Below are positions 27,301 through 39,865 of a DNA stretch of 64,000 bases, in pieces. The notes below the pieces were generated by a model that saw only the letters and a program-made list of their open reading frames with translations, did no database searches and had not been told where the DNA came from. The first letter of the stretch is position 1. Each line of letters opens with the position of its first letter. Made by a program: the position numbers and the translations under genes. Source of the stretch: Paramacrobiotus metropolitanus. Lineage: Eukaryota; Tardigrada; Eutardigrada; Parachela; Macrobiotidae. The DNA is taken from the NCBI RefSeq assembly GCF_019649055.1, contig NW_026570226.1, positions 1,798,001-1,862,000 of the forward strand. Reading direction: 5' to 3'.

Positions 27301-28116
27301 AAAGAAACTTTAGCGGATATTGAGACGCGACACGGCGAACTATTGGCACTGGAAAAAGCATTGTCGAATTGCGTGACGTTTTCAAAGATTTAGCCATTCT
27401 CGTGGAAAGCCAAGTAATGCTGACTTATTTGGAAATTTTGAACGAATTTTACGAAATAAAATGAAGCGGGCCTACGAAGAGATTCAATGCAAAATAAATT
27501 ACACATACATATTCTCATTCTGAATGTACAAAAAAACATATATCGATATTATCGTTAACTAAATCTGAATCTATTTTTAAAAGTAAAAAACTCCTGAAAT
27601 GCTACGATATCGATGAAGATTTTGTGTTTGCTGTATCTGTGATATTTATATACGTAATCGAAGTACGTAATAGCTAACGAATTTCGAAAAACATGTGGAA
27701 ATATCTATATGTACAAGTACAGAGTACTCACCGGCGCTGCGGACTATTACTAACAAATAATACTTCGGTAACACCCCCTATATGTATAAATTGACCTTTG
27801 TGCGTTTATAGGGAGAAACAGTTACTGCTATCGAAACCAACATTCAACTAGCAAAAGCTGGAGCCAACGATGCTGGGAGCTTGCTAAAAGAAGCCAGAGC
27901 TATGCGAAAAAGTGCCAGATCTAAAAAGGTTAGTGTCTAGGAGTTGTAGGTAATTCTTCCAGGAATTGTGCATGTACTTGAATTTTTCGATAACTTCATT
28001 CTTTAGAGAAAACTCATCTTACTTTGCTTTTACAGAGAAAACTGCTTTGCTTTGGAGGGATATTCTTGGGGATAGTTACAACCATTATTGTTCTTGCTGT
28101 ATATTTCTCTGCGTGA
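24318..28116 (+). CDS. Syntaxin (Qa-SNARE, syntaxin 1-4 type) with a one-base frame break in exon 8
   Basis: Ten exons: 24318-24350, 24576-24743, 25781-25877, 25982-26056, 26123-26190, 26365-26473, 26779-26858, 27277-27413, 27812-27928 and 28036-28116. About 321 aa if frame is restored. It is a plasma-membrane fusion SNARE. The N-terminal MPSKDRLSEF resembles the syntaxin 1-4 start. The Habc region spans exons 3-6 (VERVSSCINRLEKELNVLKK; ETDYRQRCVHRVQRQL). The SNARE motif spans exons 8-9 (ADIETRHGELLALEK, then LVESQ/GE with the zero-layer Gln at the exon 8 end). Exon 10 is the C-terminal anchor (GIFLGIVTTIIVLAVYF). Exon 8 is one nucleotide short (137 nt) near the A-run at 27352-27356, so the literal reading stops at 27391-27393. 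A polyA signal lies at 28423. Confidence 0.9.
26868..27080. repeat. Imperfect foldback (inverted repeat) element in syntaxin intron 7
   Basis: The left arm at about 26873-26949 (GGGGCGAAACTAAACGTGTT onward) is complementary, with few mismatches, to the right arm at about 26998-27078 (CGCTTAGTTTTGCCCC at its end). About 50 bp of loop separates them. The arms end in TATATAAGGGG / CCCCCTATACATA. This could be a small MITE or a transcribed hairpin; no clear target duplication was identified. Confidence 0.75.
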
Positions 28117-28725
28117 CTGAAATTTATGCGATATTTTGTATGTATCTGTGTAAGTTTTGTCGATATTACGCACTATGTTTATGCATTCTCTTTTAAACGG
28201 CTCCTTGCGGAATTTTTTTGTAGAAGTAATAACTTTTCGGCTTTGTGCAGAAGCCACTGTTTGCTTGTTATGACCAAATGTTCTAGCTTCCTTTTGTGGT
28301 AATCGCGTTGAATCTTTTGCGTTTCATTGCCGACTTTGTTTTGGAAGCGTACAAAGGGTCGCGACATAGATCTGAATTGAGAAATAGTTATACGGCGGAG
28401 ATAATGGTCGTGTTTCTTAGTTAATAAAATTAAAGGTTACGAGCAAAGTAGCTACTGTTATTATCCGTCAAGCAGAAGCAAAAGCATGTATTAAGAACCA
28501 AGTTTTCGGGCTGATGTTTTCATTGCCAGCTTGTTGCACGTGCCAGTGTCCATTGCAGATTAAGTATAAAATATTTTACGCTTATGCTGCTCCAATGGCG
28601 CACAAACGTAAAGCTACAAGATAGCAAGCTCGAACTAAAACTGCATTATGAAATCTGGATATTATAGCACAAAATATTGAAGTGAACAATATAAAGCTGA
28701 AAATTAAATTTGGGTAAAAATTGGG
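28117..28725. other. 3' UTR of syntaxin and convergent spacer
   Basis: No coding sequence is supported. AATAAA at 28423-28428 is the likely syntaxin polyadenylation signal. The spacer separates the convergent ends of syntaxin and the minus-strand secreted-protein gene. Confidence 0.5.
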
Positions 28726-30089
28726 TCATCTGTCGCTGTGACCACCATAATACTGGATTTGTTGGGTGTTATGTTGGGTCATCATGGACATCATCTGCAA
28801 AACCAGTAGCCAATAATTAAGTGCTGGAACAAAGATTTCAAAATACGCAATAGTTTGCTGCACGTTATCGTTATTTTACGTTATTTTGGTGCACAAATGC
28901 GGTTATATTCCATAGTGCATACCATGGAAATTAGTGCTGCGTTGTTGTTGCCTCCGTTGCCATCCTGTCTTCCGTTTCCGCCGCCGTTGTTCATCAACAG
29001 TAGCGGTAACAATGCCGCCATGTTATTATTGTTCCCGCTCTGAATTATCTGCATATGATTGCCCCCTTTAATTATAAGAAAAGAGCACTCGTAAGTACTG
29101 GGATATGCCGCAGCTTTAAACGATCGAGCGGTAGCAAGGCGACGTGTTGGCAAAATAAGTGGGCGAAGCGCACTGATTTTCAACAACCATATCCATACCT
29201 GCGTGCATGCTGTATTCATAACGTATACTGTATGCAATAATTTGCATTTTCCTGTGGTTACATATAATCCAATTACCTACCGGAACCATCTCTATGATGT
29301 GCCGTCAGCACCGGCCGATGTATTTCTGGAAACAAGAGCTTTAATTTTATTATACGCCGCACCAAGCGAAGTTCTTCCGTTACATGGGCAAACTGAATTG
29401 TACCTATCGAGCGGGAGGTATTCCGATTTTGCGGTTCGTTTTGTTCTGTTAAACACAAAATTTTTGATAGCATCACGTAAGCAACATCCGGCGCAGAAGG
29501 TGAACAGCAAACACTGATACCGTGTGCCACGTCAATATATATACAGCCTCGATATGCGGTTATTATAAAAATATTGGTAGACCGTAATATAGTTAATATA
29601 TCTTTGCAAAGCATTAACAGTAGTATTTTGACTATCTATTTAATGCAAAAATTTATTTGCGCAGTTAAAGAATTTACGTACCTACTAGGGTAGAATGCAA
29701 GATTGAACTTGGAGGCGGCGGAACAGGAGGACCGCGATCCGTAGCATTCCGCATTGCTGATAATCGCTGATAAAAATAATCATACGCCCTTCTGGCATGA
29801 TGAGCATCGGTTGATGTGTCCATTTTATCCTGTATAATATAATTGTGGTAATAAACCCAAATACGTTAGCATGCAGAGATTGACACAGATAACGTTTATT
29901 GACCTTTCCACTTTGTTTGGGATTAAAAAGTTGTAATTTAATTACTCGTAGATGCTTCTTATAAACAGGTGAAAGTACCTTCTTTACTACTGTAGCTATG
30001 GCAGTCGAGGCAAAAAAAGCACAAAATATGACGGTAACCGATGATTTTATCAGCATGATGGTAATCCTGTTGAGAAATGATTCGCCCAT
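28726..30089 (-). CDS. Novel small secreted or membrane-anchored Asn/Gly-rich protein
   Basis: Four exons on the minus strand: 30089-29979, 29829-29682, 29065-28923 and 28794-28726. All three splice joins (phases 0, 1, 0) keep one frame for 156 aa with a clean stop. The N-terminus has a hydrophobic stretch MLIKSSVTVIFCAFF...AIA that can be a signal peptide or anchor; translation may start at 30089 or at the Met twelve residues later. The middle has ARRAYDYFYQRLSAMRNA and a Pro run (RGPPVPPPPSS). The third exon is low complexity, rich in Asn and Gly (SGNNNNMAALLPLLL, then NGGGNGRQDGNGGNNNAAL). The last exon is MMSMMTQHNTQQIQYYGG. I recognise no family. Evidence rests on coordinated splice phases and the hydrophobic N-terminus, so the model is moderately secure and the function unknown. 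Confidence 0.6.
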
Positions 30090-31693
30090 TTAATCCCACT
30101 GTATTGGGAGTACAGAGTGAGATCTCAGCAGGATCTTTAGCCCATCAATATCGTATTAAGCACATTACTTTCTGGATTAAGTTGCTGAGGTCATCCCATT
30201 TATGCTGTCATATGTATACGTGCAAAATGTTGTTTTTTGTGCATTACACGCATATTTACTGCATAAATGCAAAATTTTAACGGGTGTCCGGAAAGTTACA
30301 CCAAAACGTAAAATAGCTGACGTAAGTGTAAATTATGTGTCACTATAACAGTTATATCCATTCCAAGGAGTTCTATCTTCAATGTTTAAGAATGGCCAGC
30401 AGAGTGCAAAATCATTGTACAAGTCGTCCCAAGAACAATTCAATGTACAGGCGGCGCAAAAATTTGGCTTCTTGTACTTACTGTATCGTTTCTTACGTTT
30501 ATTGTTGATCAATATGCGCGTGCTTACGCTATCAGTCTTTATAATTAACAAACAAAAAAGCAGCAATAATATAACATTACTATCATACTGCGCACATGTT
30601 ACAGTACAATGCTTCACATAACGCACGCACCTGCAGTTACAGGCTAACCGTGCCCGTAAAGTTTAATACATTTGTAGTACGTATGCGTTCAAAATGTTCG
30701 TTACACCTCGTTTCGTTACACCGGGAATCGGTAAATTCTTAAAGAGCTGCGCTAGTATCATTAATCTTGCTACGTTATGACGTAGTCCTAACCTCGCCTA
30801 TAACTGCATCAGATCGTCACTTTTTTGTGAAAAGTTTTGTTACCTTTTTCACTAATTCCCGCTTTAAGAAGGCTGTAGTAAACTTCAAAAAGGCGTATCA
30901 AATGCAAGCTAGTTTTTCATAACGTACAAAATACATACTAAGAGATTTTATCGGCCACTCTGAGTACAGCACTTTCAACACCACGCTATATTCCGTTTAA
31001 AAGTATAACTACTTGTGCAGCGATTATTATTCTTTGTATTATAAAATTCATCACAATTTATAGTAATTCATGTAAAGCGTTTATAAATCATCTGTGAAAC
31101 TTTTATAATATAGATATACCACCATTCTTCAATATTTTACATACACACCGTTTCGAATACCTCGTTTCGTTTTTCGTATACCTCTGCTGACCATTTTGAA
31201 AATCCGCAACTAACCATAATTATGCAGACGTTTAAGCATCTCGTATCACAGTAAATCGCAGCGCTACCACCACTTTAAGTTGTAAACTTTTAGCTCTTTT
31301 TGCTCCTAGTTTTATCTTTTCTGTTCGCCTATTGTATGGGTGTGTTTGTGTTTTGGTTTTGATCATGATATGCTCAACAGATGTCATGATCAGTTAGGCG
31401 CCAATACTCCTCGGAAAATTATGCAATGAAACCGTATTTTAACGAGATCCCTCATAAAGTTAGCTAATACTAATGCCATATGCTATCAATCATTTTATTT
31501 CTGTGCTCAAAAAAATAATTAGCGCATCTGTTGAGCGGGCTGTGGCAGTCGTTAATGGCTCGATAAAACGGCCATGAAAATCTCGTCGAACACGAAAACA
31601 TGCTTTCCAACACCGGAAAACTATCATACAAATAGATTTACTACCAGAAAGCCGGCCGGCATAATGTGTAAAAACGGAACGGTTAGTGAAAGA
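30090..31693. other. Intergenic region
   Basis: AT-rich and without a supportable exon. Short overlapping open frames at 30333-30626 on both strands mirror each other and have no recognisable product. Confidence 0.4.
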
Positions 31694-34115
31694 TTATAGT
31701 TCTTCTCCGTATGTGTCGCCTTCCGATTGCAGATAGAAGCGCGCCGTACAATGATTCTGTTCTGGTGAAGAATTTCGCGGGGATCGTAATGGATGGGTGA
31801 CAGCCATGCCAAACTGTGTCTCATAACTCTCCGTCCGCATAATCTTCCGTAATGACCGGCACCGGCATTTCAGCAGCTCCGAAAACGGTCGCCGGAAATC
31901 CTTATTAAATATCGAATACAACACCGGATTGATGGTAGAATTACAGTAACCCAACCACAATGTCAGTCCAAACACCCATTTGGGAATGTGACCCGTATAA
32001 AAAGGTCGTATTAATGCCAGAATGAAAAAAGGTGACCACGATACGAGAAAGGCCACAATAATCGCCGTCAGAGTTTTGAAGGCTTTCAGTTCGCGTGAAC
32101 GGAAGGACGATGTTGTGCGGTGGAAGCCGGTTGCATTACTGGGATGACGGTGAGGATCGTGATGGTTGACGGAAGGATTACTGGCGGTAACCGGTATTAG
32201 GATACGGACGAGACGCTGCGGAAAGGATTGGGATTTCTTTGGTGGTCGAGTGCCGGTTGAATGTCGATGCTGTTGTGTAATATTCTGGCCAGCCGGCATC
32301 GACGTCTGGATAGGATGTATTACAGTGTAACTTTTTTCCTCCTTGGAGATTTTCATTGCCGCTTGATAGATTTTCGCGTAGGCGATACCCATCAGTAATA
32401 CTGGAGCCTGTGCGGAAGAAATTTGTTAACAAATATGAATGGGATTATTGGGGGATTTAATCGGCATTTAATCAGGCATCTTATGGAGGGTTTTTGCGAA
32501 GTCCCAATGCGGACTAAAGGGATTAGCTTTTATCCGCACCTTGCTCTTTACTCTATAATGCGCTAGGATTATCTTCGACATAGCGCAGTATCAGTAGTAA
32601 TTATCAATATATATTAAGAAAACATCTGAGAAAAACGTCAATTTTAGATTCGAGTACATATGCAACTGCACTTAAACAAATGTCGCATTACCCTGGAGAA
32701 ATTACCAAGAACATGATTTTCTTATTGAAAGTTTACAATTACACGTTGTACCGTAGCACTTAGTTAATTAATGTGCCTGCCACTGCGGAGTGTCTTGGGC
32801 CATACACGTGCGAGTTAATTAATGTGCCTGCCACTGCGGAGTGTCTTGGGCCATACACGTGCGATGTTTATATGTTATATCAATAATTTAATAAATTAAA
32901 CGTTCATAATAATCAATAAATCTGCATGGTGTTGATCATTTGTCGGTAATAACCGGTCATTAGTGAAGAAATTTCCCGATGCTACTATATAATGCAGCTT
33001 ACATAAAAGGCAGTAATCGTTGCATAAATTTGGTAAATGGGATCCTGGCTAACCAGGCACACTTCATCCGTCTGATTCCCGAAATAAAACAAAGGCGGTA
33101 TACTGATTATGCAGGATAATATCCATATTAGCACCGCTGCCGATATCATCCGCCATAGTGTTCGCTTTGGTCCGTATTGAAAGGGTCGTGTTATGACCAG
33201 ATAGCGATCTAAACTGATCATACACAAGCTGAGGATGGAGGCTGAACAGGCTGTTTGATCAAGACTTATCCACAAATTGCATACGATGCTCCCAAATGGC
33301 CAGTACTCCGCAACTTCATAAATCATCGCTATCGGCATTACCGCCATTCCCACAAGTAAATCCGCGATGGCTGAAAAAGGCTTAAAATGAAATCTAACTT
33401 TCATACCTACTAAAAATGCCAACGCAGACGCGCCCTTTAGGTTTAGCTTTTTAAGTTTGTTTCTACATATTTTCAGTTTATTAACTCGCTATAAAAAAGG
33501 CTGCGCTGATTTACAGTTGCCTTTACCTGGCACAGTTTACCATCAGAATAGTTACTTAATCCAACAAAATACAAAACCGTGATTGCGCAATCATTTTTGT
33601 TTTACTTGTATGTATGCCTTACCAGTTTTACAGTTTTTGGTGCAATATTATTTTACGGTTGTGGATTATACAAAGTTATCATTTAAGTCTGCCTATAATA
33701 ATTTATTTAAATAAGGACTCTTTTTCTATTTTTCTCGAAGATTTCTGCATTATGGCCAACTGCATTTTTGGATCAATTCAGAAATTTGATTACTGTATCT
33801 TCATCATCTATAACCTCATCAATGCCGAAGGGGGCATATTCCCAACATACCTAACGAAATTATCAGTAAATTTTCCGGCCGCTGCAGTTTCGGGACAAGG
33901 AGTACGGCTAAAACCACCAAAAGATTTCCCACAATGGTAGCAATGCTGAGAATGGTAAGGATAAAACTGATAATTCCAATCCGTAAAATCTGGAGATGTG
34001 GACTATTGTCGTAGTTAGCAGTAATGTTGGGTGGAGCAGTGTGAGGCGCAGTGGAAGTTTGCATTATGTTCATGATAACAATACAGGCGACATGCGTATA
34101 ATCCCCGGAGCGCAC
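31694..34115 (-). CDS. Class A GPCR, biogenic-amine receptor-like
   Basis: Three exons on the minus strand: 34115-33851, 33370-33003 and 32407-31694, giving up to 448 aa (phases 1, 0). Seven helices with class A landmarks: TM1 IVGNLLVVLAVLL; TM2 SLAIADLLVGMAVMP; a TM3 region with C3.25 (SIVCNLW), D3.32 (SLDQTACSASIL) and the DRY motif (SLDRYLVITRP); TM4 Trp (VLIWILS); ECL2 Cys (EVCLV); TM6 FLVSWSPFF; TM7 NSTINPVLYSIFN. The Asp at 3.32 is the amine-anchoring residue. GYCNSTINPVLYSIFNKDFR resembles alpha2-adrenergic, octopamine and 5-HT receptors. The third intracellular loop is about 90 residues and rich in Ser/Thr/His. The N-terminus carries NIT for glycosylation. The start Met is uncertain because several Met codons precede TM1. 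The ligand cannot be inferred. Confidence 0.9.
32762..32863. repeat. Perfect 51-bp tandem duplication in GPCR intron 2
   Basis: Copies at 32762-32812 and 32813-32863 (AGTTAATTAATGTGCCTGCC through CATACACGTGCG) read identically, so the duplication is recent or is an assembly duplicate. Each copy contains a CACGTG E-box. Confidence 0.95.
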
Positions 34116-35988
34116 CTAACAGGCAATTAGATTATGGAGTGCAGGGTATGTCTTTAATATTCCTCTCACGGTCGACGCGTGTGCGCTGCCCGGATCAGTT
34201 GGATAATTTCACGAAAGTCCTTAAGATGCTGGCGTGCAATGCCAGATTGCAGGACAGTAGCCGGAACCGGTATGTACACTCCATTCCCGGGGTGCACTTG
34301 CATCACGGGCTGACATTATGAACTCTCGCACTCGCTACTACGATCGATCAAACAGAGGCTGTTAATTGAAATCAAAGTAGCTGACATATATAAATTCATA
34401 GGGACACAAAAATGTCTATGCACGCTTAGTAACCATTATTTACGCGTACTGGTAATGCTGCGTTTTTGACTGTAAAACGGCCTCATAACGGCACACAGTG
34501 CCGTTTTTTTTGTAATGTGATTTAATTTGCATAGGAAATAACATTAAGAAAATCCAATACATAAGCATTAGAAGGAGGGCAGAAGAGAAACAGGAAAAGA
34601 ATAAAGTATCGCTCAACAAGCAGATCCATCAGTGACGGTTTGACGGTTCTGAGAGAGTTTGTTTCATGTAAATTATCCTGGCACTGTGTTGCGCATTTGA
34701 AACCCAATAATATATTACTGCGCATTCCTAAAATCGGTGGTAAATCATTATAACGTAACCAATATAAAAAGGTAACCGTAAAATAAGCTAGTTCTCTTGA
34801 ATTGTTCAGCTAATTGGGAAAATCTAATTCATGGCATTATTAATTCTGTATCCCACGGCAAGAGGTATGCAATTTACACCATTCCAATGCAAAATTTCCT
34901 GATATTCAAGAATTTACCATTGTGAGTTAACATCCATAATTATTCTTCAGCGCACTGACCTTTCCCGTATTTATGATATTGTCTGACCTATACGTACGCC
35001 AAAATGTGTGCAGCAAGAATTTTAGATTGGTAAAGGCATTGCAAAATTTACTAATCAATATTACGAAGTTTACCGCTAAAAGTGGTGTTCTTAACAAATA
35101 GTAAACATATTTGATTTATGAAGTTCATTCAGTTCATACTATGCATTTCAAAAGTGCTATAATCTGAATGCGTCTTTAAATTTTAGTACGAGCACAACAA
35201 CATCATAAATCTTGCAAGAGCACAATGTGGCATAATTCACAAAAGCTGCTATGAGTACTGTATAATTATGGCGCAAACAGATTTCAGGTAATAGTCAACC
35301 GGTTACCGAAAGTCAATAAAATTTGATTCACCGCATAAAAACTCCTAATGCTGAAGCACGTGTTTCTTCTGTATGTATTCTAACATTAGAAGGTAACAAA
35401 AACCTGCACTACGCAAAATTACAGTACTATTTTTATACAAGTTAAGCGAAGCAAAGTGTACTAGAATGTTCGATGCTCATACGAGTGAAACACATAATGC
35501 TCATACCAAAATATCAAAATCTAATAGCATTATTACCCCAACGTAGTGCCTTTTGTACGCTTTTTCACCAACCTTAAAAAACGCAGTGTGCGTGAGCGAC
35601 GCTGCATGTGTCTGTAAACTCGTACATATGTAACAGGGCAGTCAATAACCGAAAGTGAGTATTAGGCGATTAGTTCAATTAGGAAATTTCTGCACAGCGA
35701 GGATCCTACAATTCAACGACAAATTGTACTTCTTCCGAATATTATCTGTAAATCGATACATATTCAAAACTGCTACAGTATTATGCATACAGCTCCATCC
35801 AGTAATCACACTTCTCTGGTTAAAAATCTAATGAATGAAAAATCGACAGTTTATGAAAAATGCCAGGGCACTACAGCATATCCGGGTATATGCTGAATGT
35901 GCAGCCGGTGATGCTGATCGATGTTTGTACAGCTTAATGACCGAATGTCGCAAGAAGGCCGGCTTTAAACCATCATTTGTTCCTTTTC
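34116..35988. other. Upstream region of the GPCR
   Basis: No exon is supported. At 34476-34510 a short inverted repeat (AAAACGGCCTCATAACGGCACACAGTGCCGTTTTTTTT) can form a stem. Otherwise AT-rich, featureless sequence. Confidence 0.35.
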
Positions 35989-36273
35989 CTAAAATGATCC
36001 CCAGGACCGGCTTCTACGCGATATATACGTAAGCGTTGTGTCGGCTGGCCTTGGCGCATTTCCTTCTACATTGCGGCATCGACATCCGCCGACCGGCAAC
36101 GCTTCGCAAAACGTGCATGTCTTGGAAACATCCCCGACATACTCCTGCATGTGCGTGTTACCCGTGTTTAACAGGACGATAACCTTTGACTGACCAGAAT
36201 TTAGGGAATTGTAGAATATAGGCATCCAAGCATCGTTACGGTTAGATAATGGAACCGCATTGAAGAAAATCAT
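35989..36273 (-). CDS. Possible isolated exon, unknown product
   Basis: A 94-codon open frame on the minus strand with protein-like composition: VIVLLNTGNTHMQEYVGDVS, then KTCTFCEALPVGGCRCRNVE with four cysteines. A possible donor (CTTAC then GTATAT) lies near 36030. No partner exon could be joined and no family is recognised, and the plus strand also has an open frame next to it. This may be chance. Confidence 0.2.
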   Translation of the reverse strand: MIFFNAVPLSNRNDAWMPIFYNSLNSGQSKVIVLLNTGNTHMQEYVGDVSKTCTFCEALPVGGCRCRNVEGNAPRPADTTLTYISRRSRSWGSF

Positions 36274-39200
36274 GTGTTCCGCTGTTTATCGCTGATAAAT
36301 ACGTTACGGGATCGTGTACAGTATACAGTACAACTTCAGACACCATCAACTCGCCATATCATTTGGTGGGAGCTGCTCGCCTGGGACAATTTAGTTGGTC
36401 CCCCTCATCTAAACCATCAAGGCGTGCTCATCTGTTAAGATTCTTTAGCTAAGCAATTTTTTTCTATCTCATGATCGGTGTCATAAAATGCCATGTCTAT
36501 TTGTACATATCTATGCACTTGATATATTACACTTGAGCACGAAACCGATCGTTGAATGCACACTGTACTTGCTTATGCGAGTATACTCCTAAACATAGTT
36601 AAAAGCTCCGCGCCGTATCCACTTCAAACGATGTGCAATACACAACAGTTTCCCTACACGTGTTTTTTATGTATTCCACCTGTGTCTGTCAATGGTGAAG
36701 GGGGCTTGTGGTAAAAATAACTGTATAAATAAACAACTGCTTAATATGGGATATTGTTTCCGCACAGTTTGATATATTCGCCATGAAAGCGGACATTTGC
36801 AAAGTTTGCAAAAGAAAATCACAAGAAAGAGCAACCGACCACTAACTGCTTAGACAAGCAATCAAACAACTTTTGAAATGAGATACAGAATCAACCATGT
36901 TTGTTGGAGTTCACGATTGAGTCACGAAAAAAATTGTTTGATTACAAATGAGGAATGTGGATGGCATTTGCAGTACTTATTGTGATTAAAACTCGAACGA
37001 AATAAAGCAAATATCTATATACTGCGCCCGCGTACATAGGTCATAAAGTAAAACTAAAGTATTATGAAATGCACATAAAAATGACAGTGTACGTTTCAGT
37101 TTTTAATTACGGTACAGAAGGGTCCGTTATTTTCCGTAAAGAAATTATTCCTATAGTTAATCGTTTCAGATTTATCACAAGAAATGAAAATCGGCTTTAA
37201 GAAAACAAAACTTCATATTTTTATCAGCAACTACCTAGGTAGCAACAGATTACATACCCGATAATCCAAGGATGCTGCAATAATGAAGTTTGCGGGTTAA
37301 CTGTCGGCCAATAAATCCAAGATAGAGCGGTTAATATCGAATTAAGCCGGCAGTGGTAAATCCGATGCAGCACATAAGTTACCTCAGAATAATAAAATCA
37401 AACCGACCGGAAGCAGTCATTAACGCGAGTTTTTATGGCCCATGTACACGCACACAAGTATAATCCTTCCGGCTCCGAAAGCAGCTGATCACGCTTCCAT
37501 TACTAATAAATTATATATATTGTCTGGTACGAACGCAAAGATATTCCCAACCGACCAAGTCCGGATATAAATATGAATATGTATCTGCCGTTCCCCTTCG
37601 CATATTCAAAAACGCTCTCGTGATCCGCAAGTGCATCGTAAAAATTGTCTATCAACATCTGTTAGCCATGGTATCTTGCCCAGGCGGAATATCCATGCAT
37701 GTAGACGGTGTAGATATGCGACATTCGTCCATTTGGATTACAGAAAGTTAACCCTGCGGCACACGCGTCGCGTTTATCTGTACTCCTGGCCTCGACCATA
37801 TCAGCACTAATAGCCGGCTGAATAGTTCACTTCCGCGGTTCACGAGCGGAATCCTTTTCCAAAAGAGAGAAGCTTGAATAGAGAATCCCCGTAGCGTTAC
37901 GTTGGCAGGCAGGCAGTCCCGGCCCGCCGCGATCTCTCAACATAATCGCCCAATGTGGACGAGCGCGTCGGCATTCTGTATGCGCCATAGATGCACACAC
38001 AGGCACCGGATACATCTGGCGCTCCTCGACGGCGGATACAATAGAACTTTCTGTTATCCAGCGGATATTGTCGCGCTTTCCTCCAGCCATATATCCGTAG
38101 CAATTATCGGGCTTTTTTAACATCAATTAAGGTCAACCTAAAGTTTTGATTACTCGCACATCACCGATGCGATCAGTCGTTCGCGACCTTTTTCTCAAGA
38201 ATATCGGCACAGTGAGAATTTATTATTTCCTCACGCCTGCAGTAAATTTAGCTACTTCACCGATGTAACCTTATCTGTTTGGGAAAACTATTGTCATCCA
38301 AATCTGTATTAAAAATTTTATAAACTAGAGCTCCCTTTGCTAACTAAAAATAAGTAATGTCCCAGATTGAAAGAGAGTGCTTCATAAGAAGCAAAAATTA
38401 AGTACCATCCGTCATAGCAAACATATTTGTCATTTTTACAGCAAATTTACGGCTAGAGGTAACCAGACGTAAGGGAACTGGGCAAATTTTACTTTTACCA
38501 ACTTTTGGGCACAGACTTATTAACTGTACTGCAGTGCGTTATAGATTCATGAATACCTGAAAAAAGTGAATGGCAAGGAGCACTTAATTGTATCAAATAC
38601 TTTGAAGGTGTAAACGAAAGTACATATACGGCATGACAGATGCTTATCGTGAAACATATATGCACATGAAACGAGATCACAATGACAAAACTAGCAAAAA
38701 CAAACGAAACCTTGATAAGAGAATTATTTACACACGAAGAGAAAATCTCTAACGACGGTTTGCAAGAATCCGTTTTAATGAACGAATTTCGGGAATCGTT
38801 TGAGTGTTAACATATATACCGTGCATTAATTGGTCCAAAAAGTGCCCTTTGGCTTATGCTTATACTGTGACTTTGAAGCTTTCTTTCGCCGAATCCTTTC
38901 CGACATTCGGCCTCTACCATCTCTCAGAGGCCTTCAGTCCACCCTTACTCCAAAATTATCAATCGCGGGCATTGTTTTCGTATTTCCAAAGACAACAGCG
39001 GAAAACCAAAGCGCCGGCTAATAGCGATATATGTATTTTTGCATCGTTATTAGCCAAAAATATCTGAAGGTGGCAGATATTCTACGGTTTCTATCGTAGC
39101 AAATAGTGCACATCAGTACTCTGTAGTATTCAGGTAAAAGTTTTTAAAATTTGGTACATTTTTGGCAATTCTTTTATCTCATATTTGAAGTGTATGCTCA

Positions 39201-39865
39201 ATGGTTTTTAATGCTTTCGTCACTTTATCGAAGGCCCCGTGACAAGCTGTAATCGGCCCACCCTTCCTTCATCTGAAAGTACGCAAAGTGGATTTAATGG
39301 TTAGAAAACTAGTAATTGAGAAAATGAATAAAATGCTCTATACGAGAAGTAATTTTTAAAAAAAGTATTTACGTGTATATGCTCTACAATAAGTATTCAG
39401 TGTTCTGTAAAGTTTCTTTGATGCCGTCTTGCCATCTCTGTAGTTGACAACACTTCCTGTGGAAATATTGAATACACGACAGTCGATTTGCTACAGATGT
39501 ATATTCACCGGTTCTGTTTCAGACTGTGGCAAGCTGATTAGTTTTTCGTTTTCCATCTTTGGAGAATTTCTTTTCGGTTTAAGAAAAGGATCACAGTAAG
39601 TGCTTGCGACTCTGTACTGACAATCAAATTATACGTATTACAAGTACGTGAATACAAAGCCCTTTCAAAGCCCTTTCAAAGCCCTTTAGTATCTCTTAAG
39701 CGTATCATTTTATTGTTAAAAAATTATTGCGTGCAGTACGCTGGGGAACGCAACGTTGTAGAAAAGCAAAAATAATTAAACTGAAACATATTATCGTGTT
39801 CGCCAGCAACCCCTTAGCGAGAACACAAGCGCACAATCAACATTAAAAGACTCTTTCATTTTCGC
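36274..39865. other. Long gene-free interval
   Basis: No supportable gene. A more GC-rich patch at about 37800-38100 is open on both strands but without recognisable content. At 39658-39688 an 11-bp unit (GCCCTTTCAAA) is repeated about three times. Confidence 0.4.
39658..39690. repeat. Tandem repeat GCCCTTTCAAA x3
   Basis: About three exact consecutive copies of an 11-bp unit. Confidence 0.85.

Noticed and set aside
37827-38126. 99-codon open frame on the minus strand
   Set aside because: Open on several frames of both strands in a GC-rich patch, with no splice partner and no family resemblance.
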